From Sulfitobacter aestuariivivens (lineage in GTDB: Bacteria; Pseudomonadota; Alphaproteobacteria; Rhodobacterales; Rhodobacteraceae): DNA of 64,000 nt. Below the pieces are notes generated by a model that was given only the letters and a program-made list of their open reading frames with translations, had not been told where the DNA came from and did no database searches. A program made the translations under genes and the position numbers. The DNA lies in assembly GCF_014763045.1 (NCBI RefSeq), contig NZ_JACTAG010000001.1, forward strand, positions 1,364,001 through 1,428,000, in the 5' to 3' direction. Position 1 is the first letter of the stretch, and each line of letters begins with the position of its first letter. This document shows, in pieces, positions 54,893 to 63,833 of the stretch.

Positions 54893-57800
54893 ATGCCCGA
54901 TTTCGCCAAGATCCTCATCGCCAACCGGGGCGAGATCGCAATCCGCATCATGCGCGCCGCCAACGAGATGGGAAAAAAGACGGTAGCGGTGTATGCCGAA
55001 GAAGACAAACTGGGCCTGCACCGCTTTAAGGCGGATGAAGCCTATCGCATCGGCGAAGGTCTGGGCCCGGTGGCCGCCTATCTGAGCATCGACGAAATGA
55101 TACGTGTCGCCAAGGCGAGCGGCGCAGATGCGATTCATCCCGGCTATGGGTTGTTGTCCGAAAACCCCGAATTTGTCGACGCCTGCGAACAAAACGGTAT
55201 CACCTTCATCGGTCCGCGCGCTGAAACCATGCGCGCCCTTGGGGACAAGGCCAGCGCGCGCCGGGTTGCGATGGCCGCAGGCGTACCGGTGATCCCGGCC
55301 ACCGAGGTGCTGGGCGAGGATATGGCCGCCATTCGCGCGCAAGCCCAAGAGGTTGGCTATCCGCTGATGCTCAAGGCGTCCTGGGGCGGCGGCGGACGCG
55401 GAATGCGCCCGATCGCGTCAGAAAGCGAGCTTGAGGAGAAAGTGCTGGAGGGCCGCCGCGAGGCAGAAGCCGCCTTTGGCAATGGCGAGGGCTATCTGGA
55501 AAAGATGATTCTCAAGGCGCGCCATGTGGAGGTGCAGATCCTTGGCGACAAACAAGGTGACATCTACCACCTTTATGAACGCGATTGCTCTGTCCAGCGC
55601 CGCAACCAAAAAGTCGTTGAGCGCGCCCCTGCCCCCTACCTCAGCGCGGACCAGCGCGCCGAAATTTGCGAGTTGGGCCGCAAGATCTGCGTGCATGTAA
55701 ATTACGAATGCGCCGGCACCGTTGAATTTCTGATGGATATGGCTGACGGCAAGTTCTACTTCATCGAGGTGAACCCCCGTGTGCAGGTCGAACATACCGT
55801 TACCGAGGAAGTCACGGGTATCGACATCGTGCGCGCCCAGATCCTTATTGCCGAAGGCAAGAGCATCGCCGAAGCCACTGGAAAGCCGGACCAATCCGCC
55901 GTCACCCTGACCGGTCATGCGCTGCAGACCCGGATCACGACCGAAGACCCGCAGAACAACTTCATCCCCGATTATGGCCGCATCACTGCCTACCGGTCTG
56001 CCACCGGGATGGGCATCCGTCTGGACGGCGGAACAGCCTACGCAGGCGGTGTGATCACCCGCTATTACGACAGCCTGCTGACCAAGATCACCGCCAAGGC
56101 CCCCACACCCGAGATGGCGATCGCCCGCATGGACCGGGCGCTGCGCGAATTCCGCATCAGGGGGGTCTCGACCAACATCGCCTTTGTCGAGAACCTGCTG
56201 AAACACCCGACGTTTCTGAACAACGAATACCACACTAAGTTCATTGACGAGACGCCCGAACTGTTCCGTTTCAAACGCCGCAAGGACCGGGGCACCAAGG
56301 TGCTGACCTATATCGCGGATATCACCGTGAACGGGCATCCCGAAACCAAGGATACCCCACGCCCCCCCGCGCATCTGCGCGATCCCAAGCCGCCCCATGC
56401 CAGCGCAGAGGCGCGTATGGGCACACGTAACCTGCTGGAACAAAAAGGCCCGCAGGCGGTCGCCGACTGGATGGGCAAGCAACGGCAGCTCCTGATTACC
56501 GACACCACCATGCGTGACGGGCATCAGTCGCTCTTGGCCACGCGCATGCGCAGCCATGACATGATCAAGGTCGCCCCCGCCTATGCCGCCAACCTGCCCC
56601 AGCTTTTTAGCGTTGAATGCTGGGGCGGTGCCACCTTTGATGTGGCCTACCGATTCTTGCAGGAATGCCCCTGGCAGCGTCTGCGCGACCTGCGCGCCGC
56701 CATGCCCAACCTGATGACCCAGATGCTGCTGCGCGCCTCGAACGGTGTGGGCTATACCAACTATCCCGACAACGTGGTGCAGTTCTTTGTGCGTCAGGCG
56801 GCCGAGACCGGCGTAGACGTCTTTCGCGTGTTCGACAGCCTCAACTGGGTCGAAAACATGCGCGTCGCCATGGATGCCGTGATCGACGCAAACAAGGTCT
56901 GCGAAGGCACGATCTGCTACACCGGCGATATCTTTGACCCCGACCGCGCCAAATATGACCTGAAATATTACGTCCAGATGGGCAAGGACCTCAAAGCCGC
57001 CGGCGCCCACGTGCTGGGGCTCAAGGACATGGCCGGACTTCTGAAGCCCGCACAGGCCCGCGTGCTGATCAAGGCGCTGAAATCCGAGGTCGGCCTGCCC
57101 ATCCACTTTCACACCCACGACACCGCAGGTATTGCCTGCGCCACGATCCTCGCGGCATCCGAGGCCGGCGTCGATGCCGTCGATTGCGCCATGGACGCGC
57201 TGTCGGGCAATACCTCGCAAGCCACCCTTGGTTCTGTGGTCTCGGCCCTGCAGCACACCGACCGTGACACCGGGCTGTCGATGCAGGCAATCCGCGAAAT
57301 TTCCGACTATTGGGAAGAGGTACGCGGCCAGTACGCGGCCTTTGAGACCGGCATGCAGGCCCCCTCATCAGAGGTCTACCTGCACGAAATGCCCGGCGGC
57401 CAGTTCACCAACCTCAAGGCGCAGGCGGCCAGCCTTGGCCTGGACGACCGCTGGCCCGAAGTCGCCCGTACCTACGCGGACGTGAACCAGATGTTCGGCG
57501 ACATCGTCAAGGTCACGCCATCGTCCAAGGTGGTGGGCGATATGGCCCTGATGATGGTGTCCCAAGGCTTGACCCGGGCGGATGTCGAAGACCCCGGCAC
57601 CGATGTGGCCTTCCCAGAGTCAGTCATCGACATGATGCGCGGCAATCTGGGCCAACCTCCGGGCGGTTTCCCCGATACGATCGTCAAAAAAGCCCTCAAG
57701 GACGAACAGCCCAATCTCGCACGCCCCGGCAAGCATCTTGAACCCGTCGATCTAGAGGCGACCCGCGCCGAGCTGTCCAAAGAGCTTGAGGGCAAAGAGA

Positions 57801-58333
57801 TCGACGACGAAGACCTCGCAGGTTATCTGATGTATCCAAAGGTCTTCCTCGACTACATGGGCCGCCATCGTCAATACGGCCCGGTCCGCACCTTGCCCAC
57901 GCAGACCTTCTTTTACGGCATGGAACCGTCCGAAGAAATCAGCGCCGAGATCGACCCCGGCAAGACGCTGGAGATTCGCATGCAGGCGGCCTCCGACACC
58001 AACGAGGACGGCGAGGTGAAGGTCTTTTTCGAACTCAACGGCCAGCCGCGCGTGATCCGCGTACCCAACCGCCTTGTCAAGGCCACCACCCTGCAGCGCC
58101 CCAAGGCCGAAGTGGGCAACGACAACCACATCGGCGCGCCCATGCCCGGTGTCGTCGCCTCAGTCGGCGCCGTTGTCGGTCAGGAGGTGCACGCAGGCGA
58201 TCTGTTGCTGACGATCGAGGCCATGAAAATGGAAACCGGCATCCACGCCGAACGCGACGCGGTGGTAAAGGCGGTGCACGTGCAGGCCGGCGGCCAGATC
58301 GACGCGAAAGATCTGCTGGTGGAGTTGGAATAG
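54893..58333 (+). CDS. pyc: Pyruvate carboxylase
   Basis: A 1146-aa single-chain, biotin-dependent enzyme making oxaloacetate from pyruvate, bicarbonate and ATP. Domains in order: biotin carboxylase (1-450; ILIANRGEIAIRIMRAA, SWGGGGRGMRPI, FIEVNPRVQVEHTVTEE), carboxyltransferase (about 530-830; LITDTTMRDGHQSLLATR, HTHDTAGIACATILA), allosteric/linker region, and the biotinyl domain with IEAMKMETGIHA near the C-terminus. The start follows AAGGACCCCT. It is the main anaplerotic enzyme in Roseobacters and serves gluconeogenesis and CO2 fixation. Confidence 0.98.
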   Translation: MPDFAKILIANRGEIAIRIMRAANEMGKKTVAVYAEEDKLGLHRFKADEAYRIGEGLGPVAAYLSIDEMIRVAKASGADAIHPGYGLLSENPEFVDACEQNGITFIGPRAETMRALGDKASARRVAMAAGVPVIPATEVLGEDMAAIRAQAQEVGYPLMLKASWGGGGRGMRPIASESELEEKVLEGRREAEAAFGNGEGYLEKMILKARHVEVQILGDKQGDIYHLYERDCSVQRRNQKVVERAPAPYLSADQRAEICELGRKICVHVNYECAGTVEFLMDMADGKFYFIEVNPRVQVEHTVTEEVTGIDIVRAQILIAEGKSIAEATGKPDQSAVTLTGHALQTRITTEDPQNNFIPDYGRITAYRSATGMGIRLDGGTAYAGGVITRYYDSLLTKITAKAPTPEMAIARMDRALREFRIRGVSTNIAFVENLLKHPTFLNNEYHTKFIDETPELFRFKRRKDRGTKVLTYIADITVNGHPETKDTPRPPAHLRDPKPPHASAEARMGTRNLLEQKGPQAVADWMGKQRQLLITDTTMRDGHQSLLATRMRSHDMIKVAPAYAANLPQLFSVECWGGATFDVAYRFLQECPWQRLRDLRAAMPNLMTQMLLRASNGVGYTNYPDNVVQFFVRQAAETGVDVFRVFDSLNWVENMRVAMDAVIDANKVCEGTICYTGDIFDPDRAKYDLKYYVQMGKDLKAAGAHVLGLKDMAGLLKPAQARVLIKALKSEVGLPIHFHTHDTAGIACATILAASEAGVDAVDCAMDALSGNTSQATLGSVVSALQHTDRDTGLSMQAIREISDYWEEVRGQYAAFETGMQAPSSEVYLHEMPGGQFTNLKAQAASLGLDDRWPEVARTYADVNQMFGDIVKVTPSSKVVGDMALMMVSQGLTRADVEDPGTDVAFPESVIDMMRGNLGQPPGGFPDTIVKKALKDEQPNLARPGKHLEPVDLEATRAELSKELEGKEIDDEDLAGYLMYPKVFLDYMGRHRQYGPVRTLPTQTFFYGMEPSEEISAEIDPGKTLEIRMQAASDTNEDGEVKVFFELNGQPRVIRVPNRLVKATTLQRPKAEVGNDNHIGAPMPGVVASVGAVVGQEVHAGDLLLTIEAMKMETGIHAERDAVVKAVHVQAGGQIDAKDLLVELE

Positions 58334-58513
58334 GCTATGGCAACACCGCCTCGAGCGTGAGGTCCGCCATGCGAGATGTACTAACTCCCAGACAGTTTAG
58401 AGCCACCGGCGCTTAGCAGGTCAGGCCCCAGCACGGCGCAAGGATAGGTGCAGAGTTGACCGGCAGCCCTACTTGGGGGAGGTTGGCTTAAGCCTATTTG
58501 GAACGGAATAGTT

Positions 58514-58702
58514 TTGCCACAGAGATTCTTTATTGTTGGGGCGCAAAAAGCTGGAACCACTGCTCTCCAAAAGTATCTATCCAAACACTCGCAACTTTCG
58601 CTCTCGGCAAAAAAGGAATTTCACTTCTTTGACAATGAGAACCATGACTGGGAACGCCCCTCTTACAAGGTGCTGGAATCCGGCATGGGCGAACGAGAAT
58701 GA
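58514..58702 (+). pseudogene. Sulfotransferase, N-terminal fragment
   Basis: A 62-codon frame from TTG 58514 whose first ~45 residues are a typical sulfotransferase start: [20 protein letters not shown] (PAPS-binding P-loop) then [14 protein letters not shown] functional enzyme needs about 250 more residues, but the frame soon ends in or near an IS3-type transposase remnant and no later part of a sulfotransferase is seen downstream. Local GC is lower than in pyc. Very likely an inactivated acquired gene. Confidence 0.75.
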
Positions 58703-59032
58703 CGTCGAATGGCATTACATCGATCCCGGCAAACCCCAGCAGAACGCCTTCATCGAATCCTTCAACGGCAGCCTACGCGACGAGTTGCTGAACGAAGAAT
58801 GGTTCGACAGCTTGGACGACGCCCGCCGCAAGCTGGCACTCTGGCTGTACGACTACAACAATGTCAGGCCGCACTCATCACTGGAGAACAAAACACCCGC
58901 CGAAGCGCGTCGTGCGCTTGAGAAATTTGAGGGCTCCGCGCCCAACGCGCTTGCCCAAATCGACGACGAAGAATATGAAAACCAGATCCGCAGACTCTCG
59001 CTATGAATGAGGGGGCCGCGGGGGGCAGGTCA
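58690..59032 (+). mobile_element. IS3-family transposase (OrfB) 3' remnant with right IS end
   Basis: From about 58697 the frame ending at TGA 59004-59006 encodes the C-terminal third of an IS3-family DDE transposase: [54 protein letters not shown]. The catalytic Glu of the DDE triad is in the FIESFNG motif; both Asp residues are missing. Just after the stop, GGGGGGCAGGTCA (59020-59032) matches the usual IS3 terminal end (TGACCTGCCCCC inverted). The left end is absent, so this is an immobile remnant; the exact left junction is uncertain. Confidence 0.88.
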
Positions 59033-59693
59033 CCGGGGATGTTCGCTGCTCCTTGCTTGTGCCGAAGTGACGACGGAAGAGCAACCTTTCCACTTTCTAG
59101 GTGAAGCCATCTTTGGCGGGAAACGCACATGATGGCAGATTGCTGGCAGGCAGAGAAGTTCTCTCGCACGTGGAGTATTATAGGACCGCTATCTGCCCGT
59201 CGCATTGCGTGAGGCGAATTTCGGCTATGAGAGGAAAGGCTCTATCCTGCCATTCCCTGCGCAGTGCACCAATCGCAGCTGACCTCGTTAAGCCGCTCAT
59301 CTGGCTGGCAAATTCATCGGCAGTTTCGCCAGATATCCGGCAGGACTGCCTCTCTGCCCACAAGGATCTCTTTCCTCCTATTTGGTCTTCCTTACCCTGA
59401 TATCCGAATTGCTGTCTCTGCCATCTTGTGACCAGGGATATGGACGCTATCGATTTGATTTGGTTTGATTATCTGGGATAAATTTACGCAAACGGTACAG
59501 AACCAAGAAAATCTGCGAATATTCCCGATACGCCCCGGCGATCAGGAAGACCTACCAAAATCGAGTGCGATACGGACCGCGACCACTACCACCAAATTCA
59601 GATACCTGATGACGCTGCTTGCGCCATATGGCTTTTGGAACGGTAGACAGTTGTGCCTTTGGGAATGTGACCCATGTGCTGCCGCGTCGCTTC
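59033..59693. other. Accessory stretch without a clear gene
   Basis: A 661-bp region with lower GC and no normal gene. All ORFs are under 100 codons with poor codon use. The only hint is a minus-strand frame (59178-59363) resembling a GcrA-like helix-turn-helix. Together with the truncated sulfotransferase and IS remnant, this looks like a decayed insertion between pyc and the kinase gene. Confidence 0.55.
59178..59363 (-). other. Short HTH-like frame, possibly decayed GcrA-type gene
   Basis: A 61-codon frame from TTG 59363, with AGGAGG about 10 bases upstream. Its middle part, TADEFASQMSGLTRSAAIGA, resembles the N-terminal HTH of GcrA-like proteins (S-A-S-x-I-A-x-x-L-G-G-V-T-R-N-A-V-I-G-K). 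The open frame continues upstream of the TTG without a start codon. Too short for GcrA; may be chance or a remnant. Confidence 0.2.
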
Positions 59694-60323
59694 TCAAGCG
59701 CTTTTAACAATCAGTTCAGCGCGGCTGCCTGCCAGCACCACTTTCGCATTTGGCAGATCGTTGCCTTGTGCACGTGCAACAGCATCGTTTTCAGCCAGCC
59801 CGTAGTGCAGCCAGCGCGCGATAAGCCGGCGGCGCAATTCATCCATCGGCACCGACAGCATCATTGAGACATCCCAAAACGGGTGGAGCGTCGACCAAGG
59901 CTGGCGATCCAACAGCAGATAGTTGCCCTCAACCACCACCGTTTGAACGTCAGGGCCCACCATCCCGGCACCGGCAATGGCACAATCGCGCGCGCGGTCA
60001 AAGACCGGATAGGCAACGTGATCTTCGGTGGCAAGGGCCTGCACCAACCGGACAAACCCTAACGCATCAAAGGTTTCGGGCGCGCCTTTGCGGGGCAGCA
60101 GGCCCATCGGCTCCAGCAGGCGGTTATCCAGATGAAATCCATCCATTGGCACAAGGGCTGCGGTTTGCCCGGTGTCCTTCAGCGCCGTCACCACTGCCTC
60201 CGCCAGGGTGGACTTGCCACTTGCCGGCGGCCCCGCAAGAGCGACAAGTCTGCGACGGCCCTTGGCCGGTCTGGCCAGGATGTCGTCGCACAGCGTCTCG
60301 ATATCGGGTGTCCAGTTTGTCAT
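59694..60323 (-). CDS. P-loop nucleoside/sugar kinase family protein (uridine kinase/FrcK-like)
   Basis: A 209-aa protein of the uridine kinase/pantothenate kinase-like P-loop superfamily. Walker A is VALAGPPASGKSTLAEAV, the substrate motif is VPMDGFHLDNRLLEPMG, and VVVEGNYLLLDRQPWSTLHP is the Walker B region; MSVPMDELRRRLIARWLHYGL carries the lid Args. Related proteins are annotated as the fructose transport-associated kinase FrcK, but no sugar transporter genes are nearby. The ATG at 60323 has no SD; a TTG 12 codons upstream (60359) with CGGAG is an alternative start. Confidence 0.85.
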   Translation of the reverse strand: MTNWTPDIETLCDDILARPAKGRRRLVALAGPPASGKSTLAEAVVTALKDTGQTAALVPMDGFHLDNRLLEPMGLLPRKGAPETFDALGFVRLVQALATEDHVAYPVFDRARDCAIAGAGMVGPDVQTVVVEGNYLLLDRQPWSTLHPFWDVSMMLSVPMDELRRRLIARWLHYGLAENDAVARAQGNDLPNAKVVLAGSRAELIVKSA

Positions 60324-60460
60324 CGGGAGGGCTTTCGCAGGGAGCGTGACAGCACCCAATCAACTCCGATTGGGATCGTCAAGGCACCCTTTGACAGCCA
60401 TCCTGAAGCGCCATCAGGACGCAACCGCCCCAACCCCGGTGCGTCGGCTTAGCCGTCCAC

Positions 60461-61207
60461 TTAGGGGATCAGCACATCGCTGCGCCGGAAGGTTGCCGTA
60501 TCCATGCTCAGATCGTCATAAACGATCTGGATGTCGATCTTCTCAACGGCCTTTAATCGCAGCGACAGGTATGGCAGTCCGTCTTCGTCAAGAATGGCGT
60601 TCGGCGTGGCGTATTCAGTGTGGCAGGGCGGCAGGGGCCAGTTCTGCATCGGCTCGTCATTCACGGATATGGCCATCGCCGAGAGACCGCACCGCCAGCC
60701 CCACAGATGGGTCACGTAAAGCAGATCCTTGCCATCAAATTCACGAACCGCAACCCAGCTGTTCTTGGTGGCGTTCAGGATCGGCTTGATTTCTGTCGCT
60801 GTCGTGAATTTGCCGGAGGGGGTCTGTGGTTCTGCCACCAATCCTGCAGGTACCACCGCCATGTTGAACTGGTTGGTTTCAGCGATCACTGGCGCGGCAG
60901 GTGCGGGTGCAGGTGCAGGTGAAGCAGCAGGTGCTGCAGGGGCCGCTGGCTGCATTTGATCTGATGTGCCATCCAGCAACCCAATGCCACCGATGACCAC
61001 GCCGGACCCGATGGTGGTGTTTTCGCCCGTGGAAACGGTGGGGCTGTCTGTGCTGGACGCTTCTGCCATAACGCTGGGGCTTTCGGGCGCTGCGACGGGT
61101 GCAGGGGCCGGGGTCGCCAACGCCTGAGCTGTGCTGCCGCTGCCACCAACCTCACCGTCGGCCGAATTCATCCCGGCAGCGATCATTGCAAAAACGAAAT
61201 CAATCAT
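60461..61207 (-). CDS. Ala/Pro-rich protein with conserved C-terminal domain, unknown
   Basis: A 248-aa protein starting after AAGGATTTTTGGA. The N-terminus (MIDFVFAMIAAGMNSADGE) is hydrophobic but short. Residues 20-110 are low-complexity Ala, Pro, Ser and Thr, including PAAPAAPAASPAPAPAPAAP, so probably extended or disordered. Residues about 130-245 form a folded domain (NSWVAVREFDGKDLLYVTHL, WGWRCGLSAMAISVNDEP, LPPCHTEYATPNAILDEDGL) with two Cys. Not recognised as a named family. Divergent from the glycosyltransferase gene with a 97-bp gap. Confidence 0.75.
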   Translation of the reverse strand: MIDFVFAMIAAGMNSADGEVGGSGSTAQALATPAPAPVAAPESPSVMAEASSTDSPTVSTGENTTIGSGVVIGGIGLLDGTSDQMQPAAPAAPAASPAPAPAPAAPVIAETNQFNMAVVPAGLVAEPQTPSGKFTTATEIKPILNATKNSWVAVREFDGKDLLYVTHLWGWRCGLSAMAISVNDEPMQNWPLPPCHTEYATPNAILDEDGLPYLSLRLKAVEKIDIQIVYDDLSMDTATFRRSDVLIP

Positions 61208-61304
61208 TCCAAAAATCCTTTTCAGGCCAGTCCAAATGCCGCCTTTTGCCAGTTCCGCTTCGCCCCTATAGTGAGCTTAAAAGACCAGCAGGCGCAAATC
61301 GAGT

Positions 61305-62309
61305 ATGGCACGCAAACCGCAGCCCCCGCAAACATTCAACGTCGTCATTGTCGGCCAAAGAGGGCGATTGGCCTATGAAGCCCTGATTTTTGCCGCGTCT
61401 TTGCGACACAGTGACCCCGGTTTTAATGGCCGCCTGCTGATCGCAGAGCCGCAACCCGGGCCCCTTTGGCCCGACGATCCGCGCATTCAGAATACCGAAA
61501 TTCGCGACGCGTTGACAGATCTGGGCGCGGAATTCATCCCCTTCGAAAGCCATCATTTCGGCGCACAGTACCCTTACGGCAACAAGATTGAGATGCTGAG
61601 CGCCCTGCCCCAGGACCAGCCCTTCGTTTTCATGGACACGGACACGTTGATCACCGGACCTCTCAGCACCGTACCCTTCGATTTCGAGCGCCCCGGCGCG
61701 TCACTGCGGTGCGAAGGTACCTGGCCTGTCCCGCAGATTTATGGCCCCGGATACACGGGTCTGTGGAAATCACTTTATGACAAGTTTGGCCTCGACTTTG
61801 AAAGCTCGCTCGATCTCAGCCAGCCGGACGAGTACTGGCGGCGATACCTTTATTTTAACGCGGGCTATTTCTTTTATCGCTGCCCGCAGGCGTTTGGCGC
61901 GCGGTTCCTCGAATACGCGCTTGCCATCCGCGACGACCCCCCTGTTGCACTTTGTGCGCAGTCGTTTGATCCCTGGCTTGATCAGATCGCGCTGCCCCTT
62001 GTAATCCATGCACTTGGCGGCGGGCGGGACGCCCTGCCACCGGGGCTGCTGGACGGCGAAATCTCTTGTCATTACCGCCTGTTGCCGCTGCTTTATGCAC
62101 GCGAAAGCGACAGAGTGGTCGAGGTGCTGGAAGAGGTAACCGCCCCCAACAAACTGAAAAAGGTGCTTAAAGGACACGACGCGATCAAGAGGATGATCTA
62201 TCAGGGGCGCGGACATAAGGCGCGCGCCCTATTTGACCGCGAGAACCTGCCGCGCAAGGAACAGGCGATCCGAAACCGGATCAAGAAAAACGGGTATTGG
62301 ATGCGATAA
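61305..62309 (+). CDS. Putative GT-A-fold glycosyltransferase
   Basis: A 334-aa protein. VVIVGQRGRLAYEALIFAAS at the N-terminus is followed by a metal-binding D-x-D in PFVFMDTDTLITGPLS, and later YLYFNAGYFFYRCPQAFG and SFDPWLDQIALPLVIHAL, the order seen in GT8-like and related transferases. A basic C-terminal tail (RKEQAIRNRIKKNGYWMR) may bind membranes or nucleic acid. Donor and acceptor unknown. SD is weak (AATCGAGT). Alone on its strand in this interval. Confidence 0.7.
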   Translation: MARKPQPPQTFNVVIVGQRGRLAYEALIFAASLRHSDPGFNGRLLIAEPQPGPLWPDDPRIQNTEIRDALTDLGAEFIPFESHHFGAQYPYGNKIEMLSALPQDQPFVFMDTDTLITGPLSTVPFDFERPGASLRCEGTWPVPQIYGPGYTGLWKSLYDKFGLDFESSLDLSQPDEYWRRYLYFNAGYFFYRCPQAFGARFLEYALAIRDDPPVALCAQSFDPWLDQIALPLVIHALGGGRDALPPGLLDGEISCHYRLLPLLYARESDRVVEVLEEVTAPNKLKKVLKGHDAIKRMIYQGRGHKARALFDRENLPRKEQAIRNRIKKNGYWMR

Positions 62310-62501
62310 AGCGCGAGCGCGACCAATGCCGCGCGATCCTGAAACCTTCGCCTCGAGATCGGATCAGTCACGGGTGCACCGGCAAGATGTTCCTAGCTAG
62401 GTTGTCCTTTGGGCAATAACGTCCACCTCCCTGCCGGATCACTTGTGTGCCGCAATTCAATCCCCTAACCATGTGCCAAATCCAATCCAGGGAGATACAC
62501 G

Positions 62502-63794
62502 ATGAACGACGGCCCCACCTACGGCTTTGACACGCTGCAAATCCACGCCGGTGCCCACCCTGACCCGGCCACGGGCGCACGGCAGACACCGATTTACCAG
62601 ACCACCGCCTATGTGTTCCGGGACGCCGAACATGCCGCCGCACTCTTTAACCTGCAGGAAGTCGGCTTCATCTACTCTCGCCTGACAAACCCGACCGTTG
62701 CCGTATTGCAAGAACGCATTGCGACGCTTGAGGGTGGCGTTGGCGCGGTGTGCTGTTCTTCGGGACACGCGGCCCAAATCATGGCGCTGTTTCCGCTGAT
62801 GGGGCCGGGCAAGAACATCGTTGCGTCCACAAGGCTTTATGGCGGTACGGTGACGCAGTTCAGCCACACGATCAAGCGCTTCGGATGGGAGTGCAAGTTC
62901 GTGGATTTTGACGATCTCGACGCGGTCAAAGCCGCCATTGACGATGACACGCGCGCCGTCTTTGGCGAAGCGATTGCGAACCCCGGCGGCTATATCATGG
63001 ACGTGCGTGCCATTGCCGACGTCGCAGATGACGCAGGAATTCCGCTTATCATCGACAATACGTCGGCCACCCCCTTCCTTTGCCGCCCGATTGAACTGGG
63101 CGCGACCTTGGTGGTGCACTCCACTACCAAGTATCTCACTGGCAACGGCACTGTGACAGGGGGCTGCGTTGTGGATTCAGGCACCTTCGACTGGTCCGCA
63201 AACGACAAATTCCCCTCGCTCAGCCAGCCAGAACCTGCCTATCACGGGCTCAAATTCCACGAGACGTTCGGCAATCTGGCCTTCACCTTTCACGGCATCG
63301 CTATCGGCCTGCGCGATCTCGGCATGACCATGAACCCGCAAGCGGCGCATTATACATTGATGGGCACCGAAACCCTCAGCCTGCGGATGGAGCGGCACGT
63401 GGAAAACGCCGAGAAAATCGCGGCCTGGCTGGAAAAGCACGACGCGGTTGAGGAAGTCACCTATGCTGGCCTGAAATCCTCACCCTATTTCAAGCGGGTC
63501 AAGAAAGTGTGCCCCAGAGGGGCGGGTGCGCTTTTCACCGTCCGCCTGAAAGGGGGCTATGACGCCTGCGTGAAAATGGTCAATGCGCTGGAGATTTTCA
63601 GCCACGTCGCCAACCTTGGGGATGCGCGTAGCCTGATCATTCACTCGGCCTCTACCACGCACCGCCAGCTGACGGCAGAACAACAAGAGGCAGCCGGCGC
63701 AGGCCCGTCTGTTGTGCGCCTGTCTATCGGCACGGAAGATGCGGACGATCTGATTGAAGATTTGGATCAGGCTTTGAACAAGGCCGGCAAGTAA
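62502..63794 (+). CDS. metY: O-acetylhomoserine sulfhydrylase / aminocarboxypropyltransferase
   Basis: A 430-aa Cys/Met metabolism PLP enzyme. YGFDTLQIHAGAHPDPATGA and QTPIYQTTAYVFRDAEHAAA are the MetY N-terminal pattern; the PLP lysine lies in VVHSTTKYLTGNGTVTGG, and the C-terminal end has NLGDARSLIIHSASTTHRQL. The length of about 430 and the extra loop after the PLP lysine distinguish MetY from MetZ and MetB (about 390). It makes homocysteine from O-acetylhomoserine and sulfide. SD AGGGAGATACACG precedes the ATG. Confidence 0.95.
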   Translation: MNDGPTYGFDTLQIHAGAHPDPATGARQTPIYQTTAYVFRDAEHAAALFNLQEVGFIYSRLTNPTVAVLQERIATLEGGVGAVCCSSGHAAQIMALFPLMGPGKNIVASTRLYGGTVTQFSHTIKRFGWECKFVDFDDLDAVKAAIDDDTRAVFGEAIANPGGYIMDVRAIADVADDAGIPLIIDNTSATPFLCRPIELGATLVVHSTTKYLTGNGTVTGGCVVDSGTFDWSANDKFPSLSQPEPAYHGLKFHETFGNLAFTFHGIAIGLRDLGMTMNPQAAHYTLMGTETLSLRMERHVENAEKIAAWLEKHDAVEEVTYAGLKSSPYFKRVKKVCPRGAGALFTVRLKGGYDACVKMVNALEIFSHVANLGDARSLIIHSASTTHRQLTAEQQEAAGAGPSVVRLSIGTEDADDLIEDLDQALNKAGK

Positions 63795-63806
63795 GTCCGG
63801 CACGCG

Positions 63807-63833
63807 CCGGGGCGGCTGTTATGGCAGCCCCGG
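63807..63833. terminator. Weak hairpin between metY and the SIMPL gene
   Basis: CCGGGGC (63807-63813) and GCCCCGG (63827-63833) form a perfect 7-bp stem between the two convergent stops. No T tract follows on either strand, so termination is uncertain. Confidence 0.3.

Noticed and set aside
55418-57256. 612-codon minus-strand ORF opposite pyc
   Set aside because: It is fully antisense to pyruvate carboxylase, has a His/Gly/Val-rich composition typical of GC-rich shadow frames and no motif.
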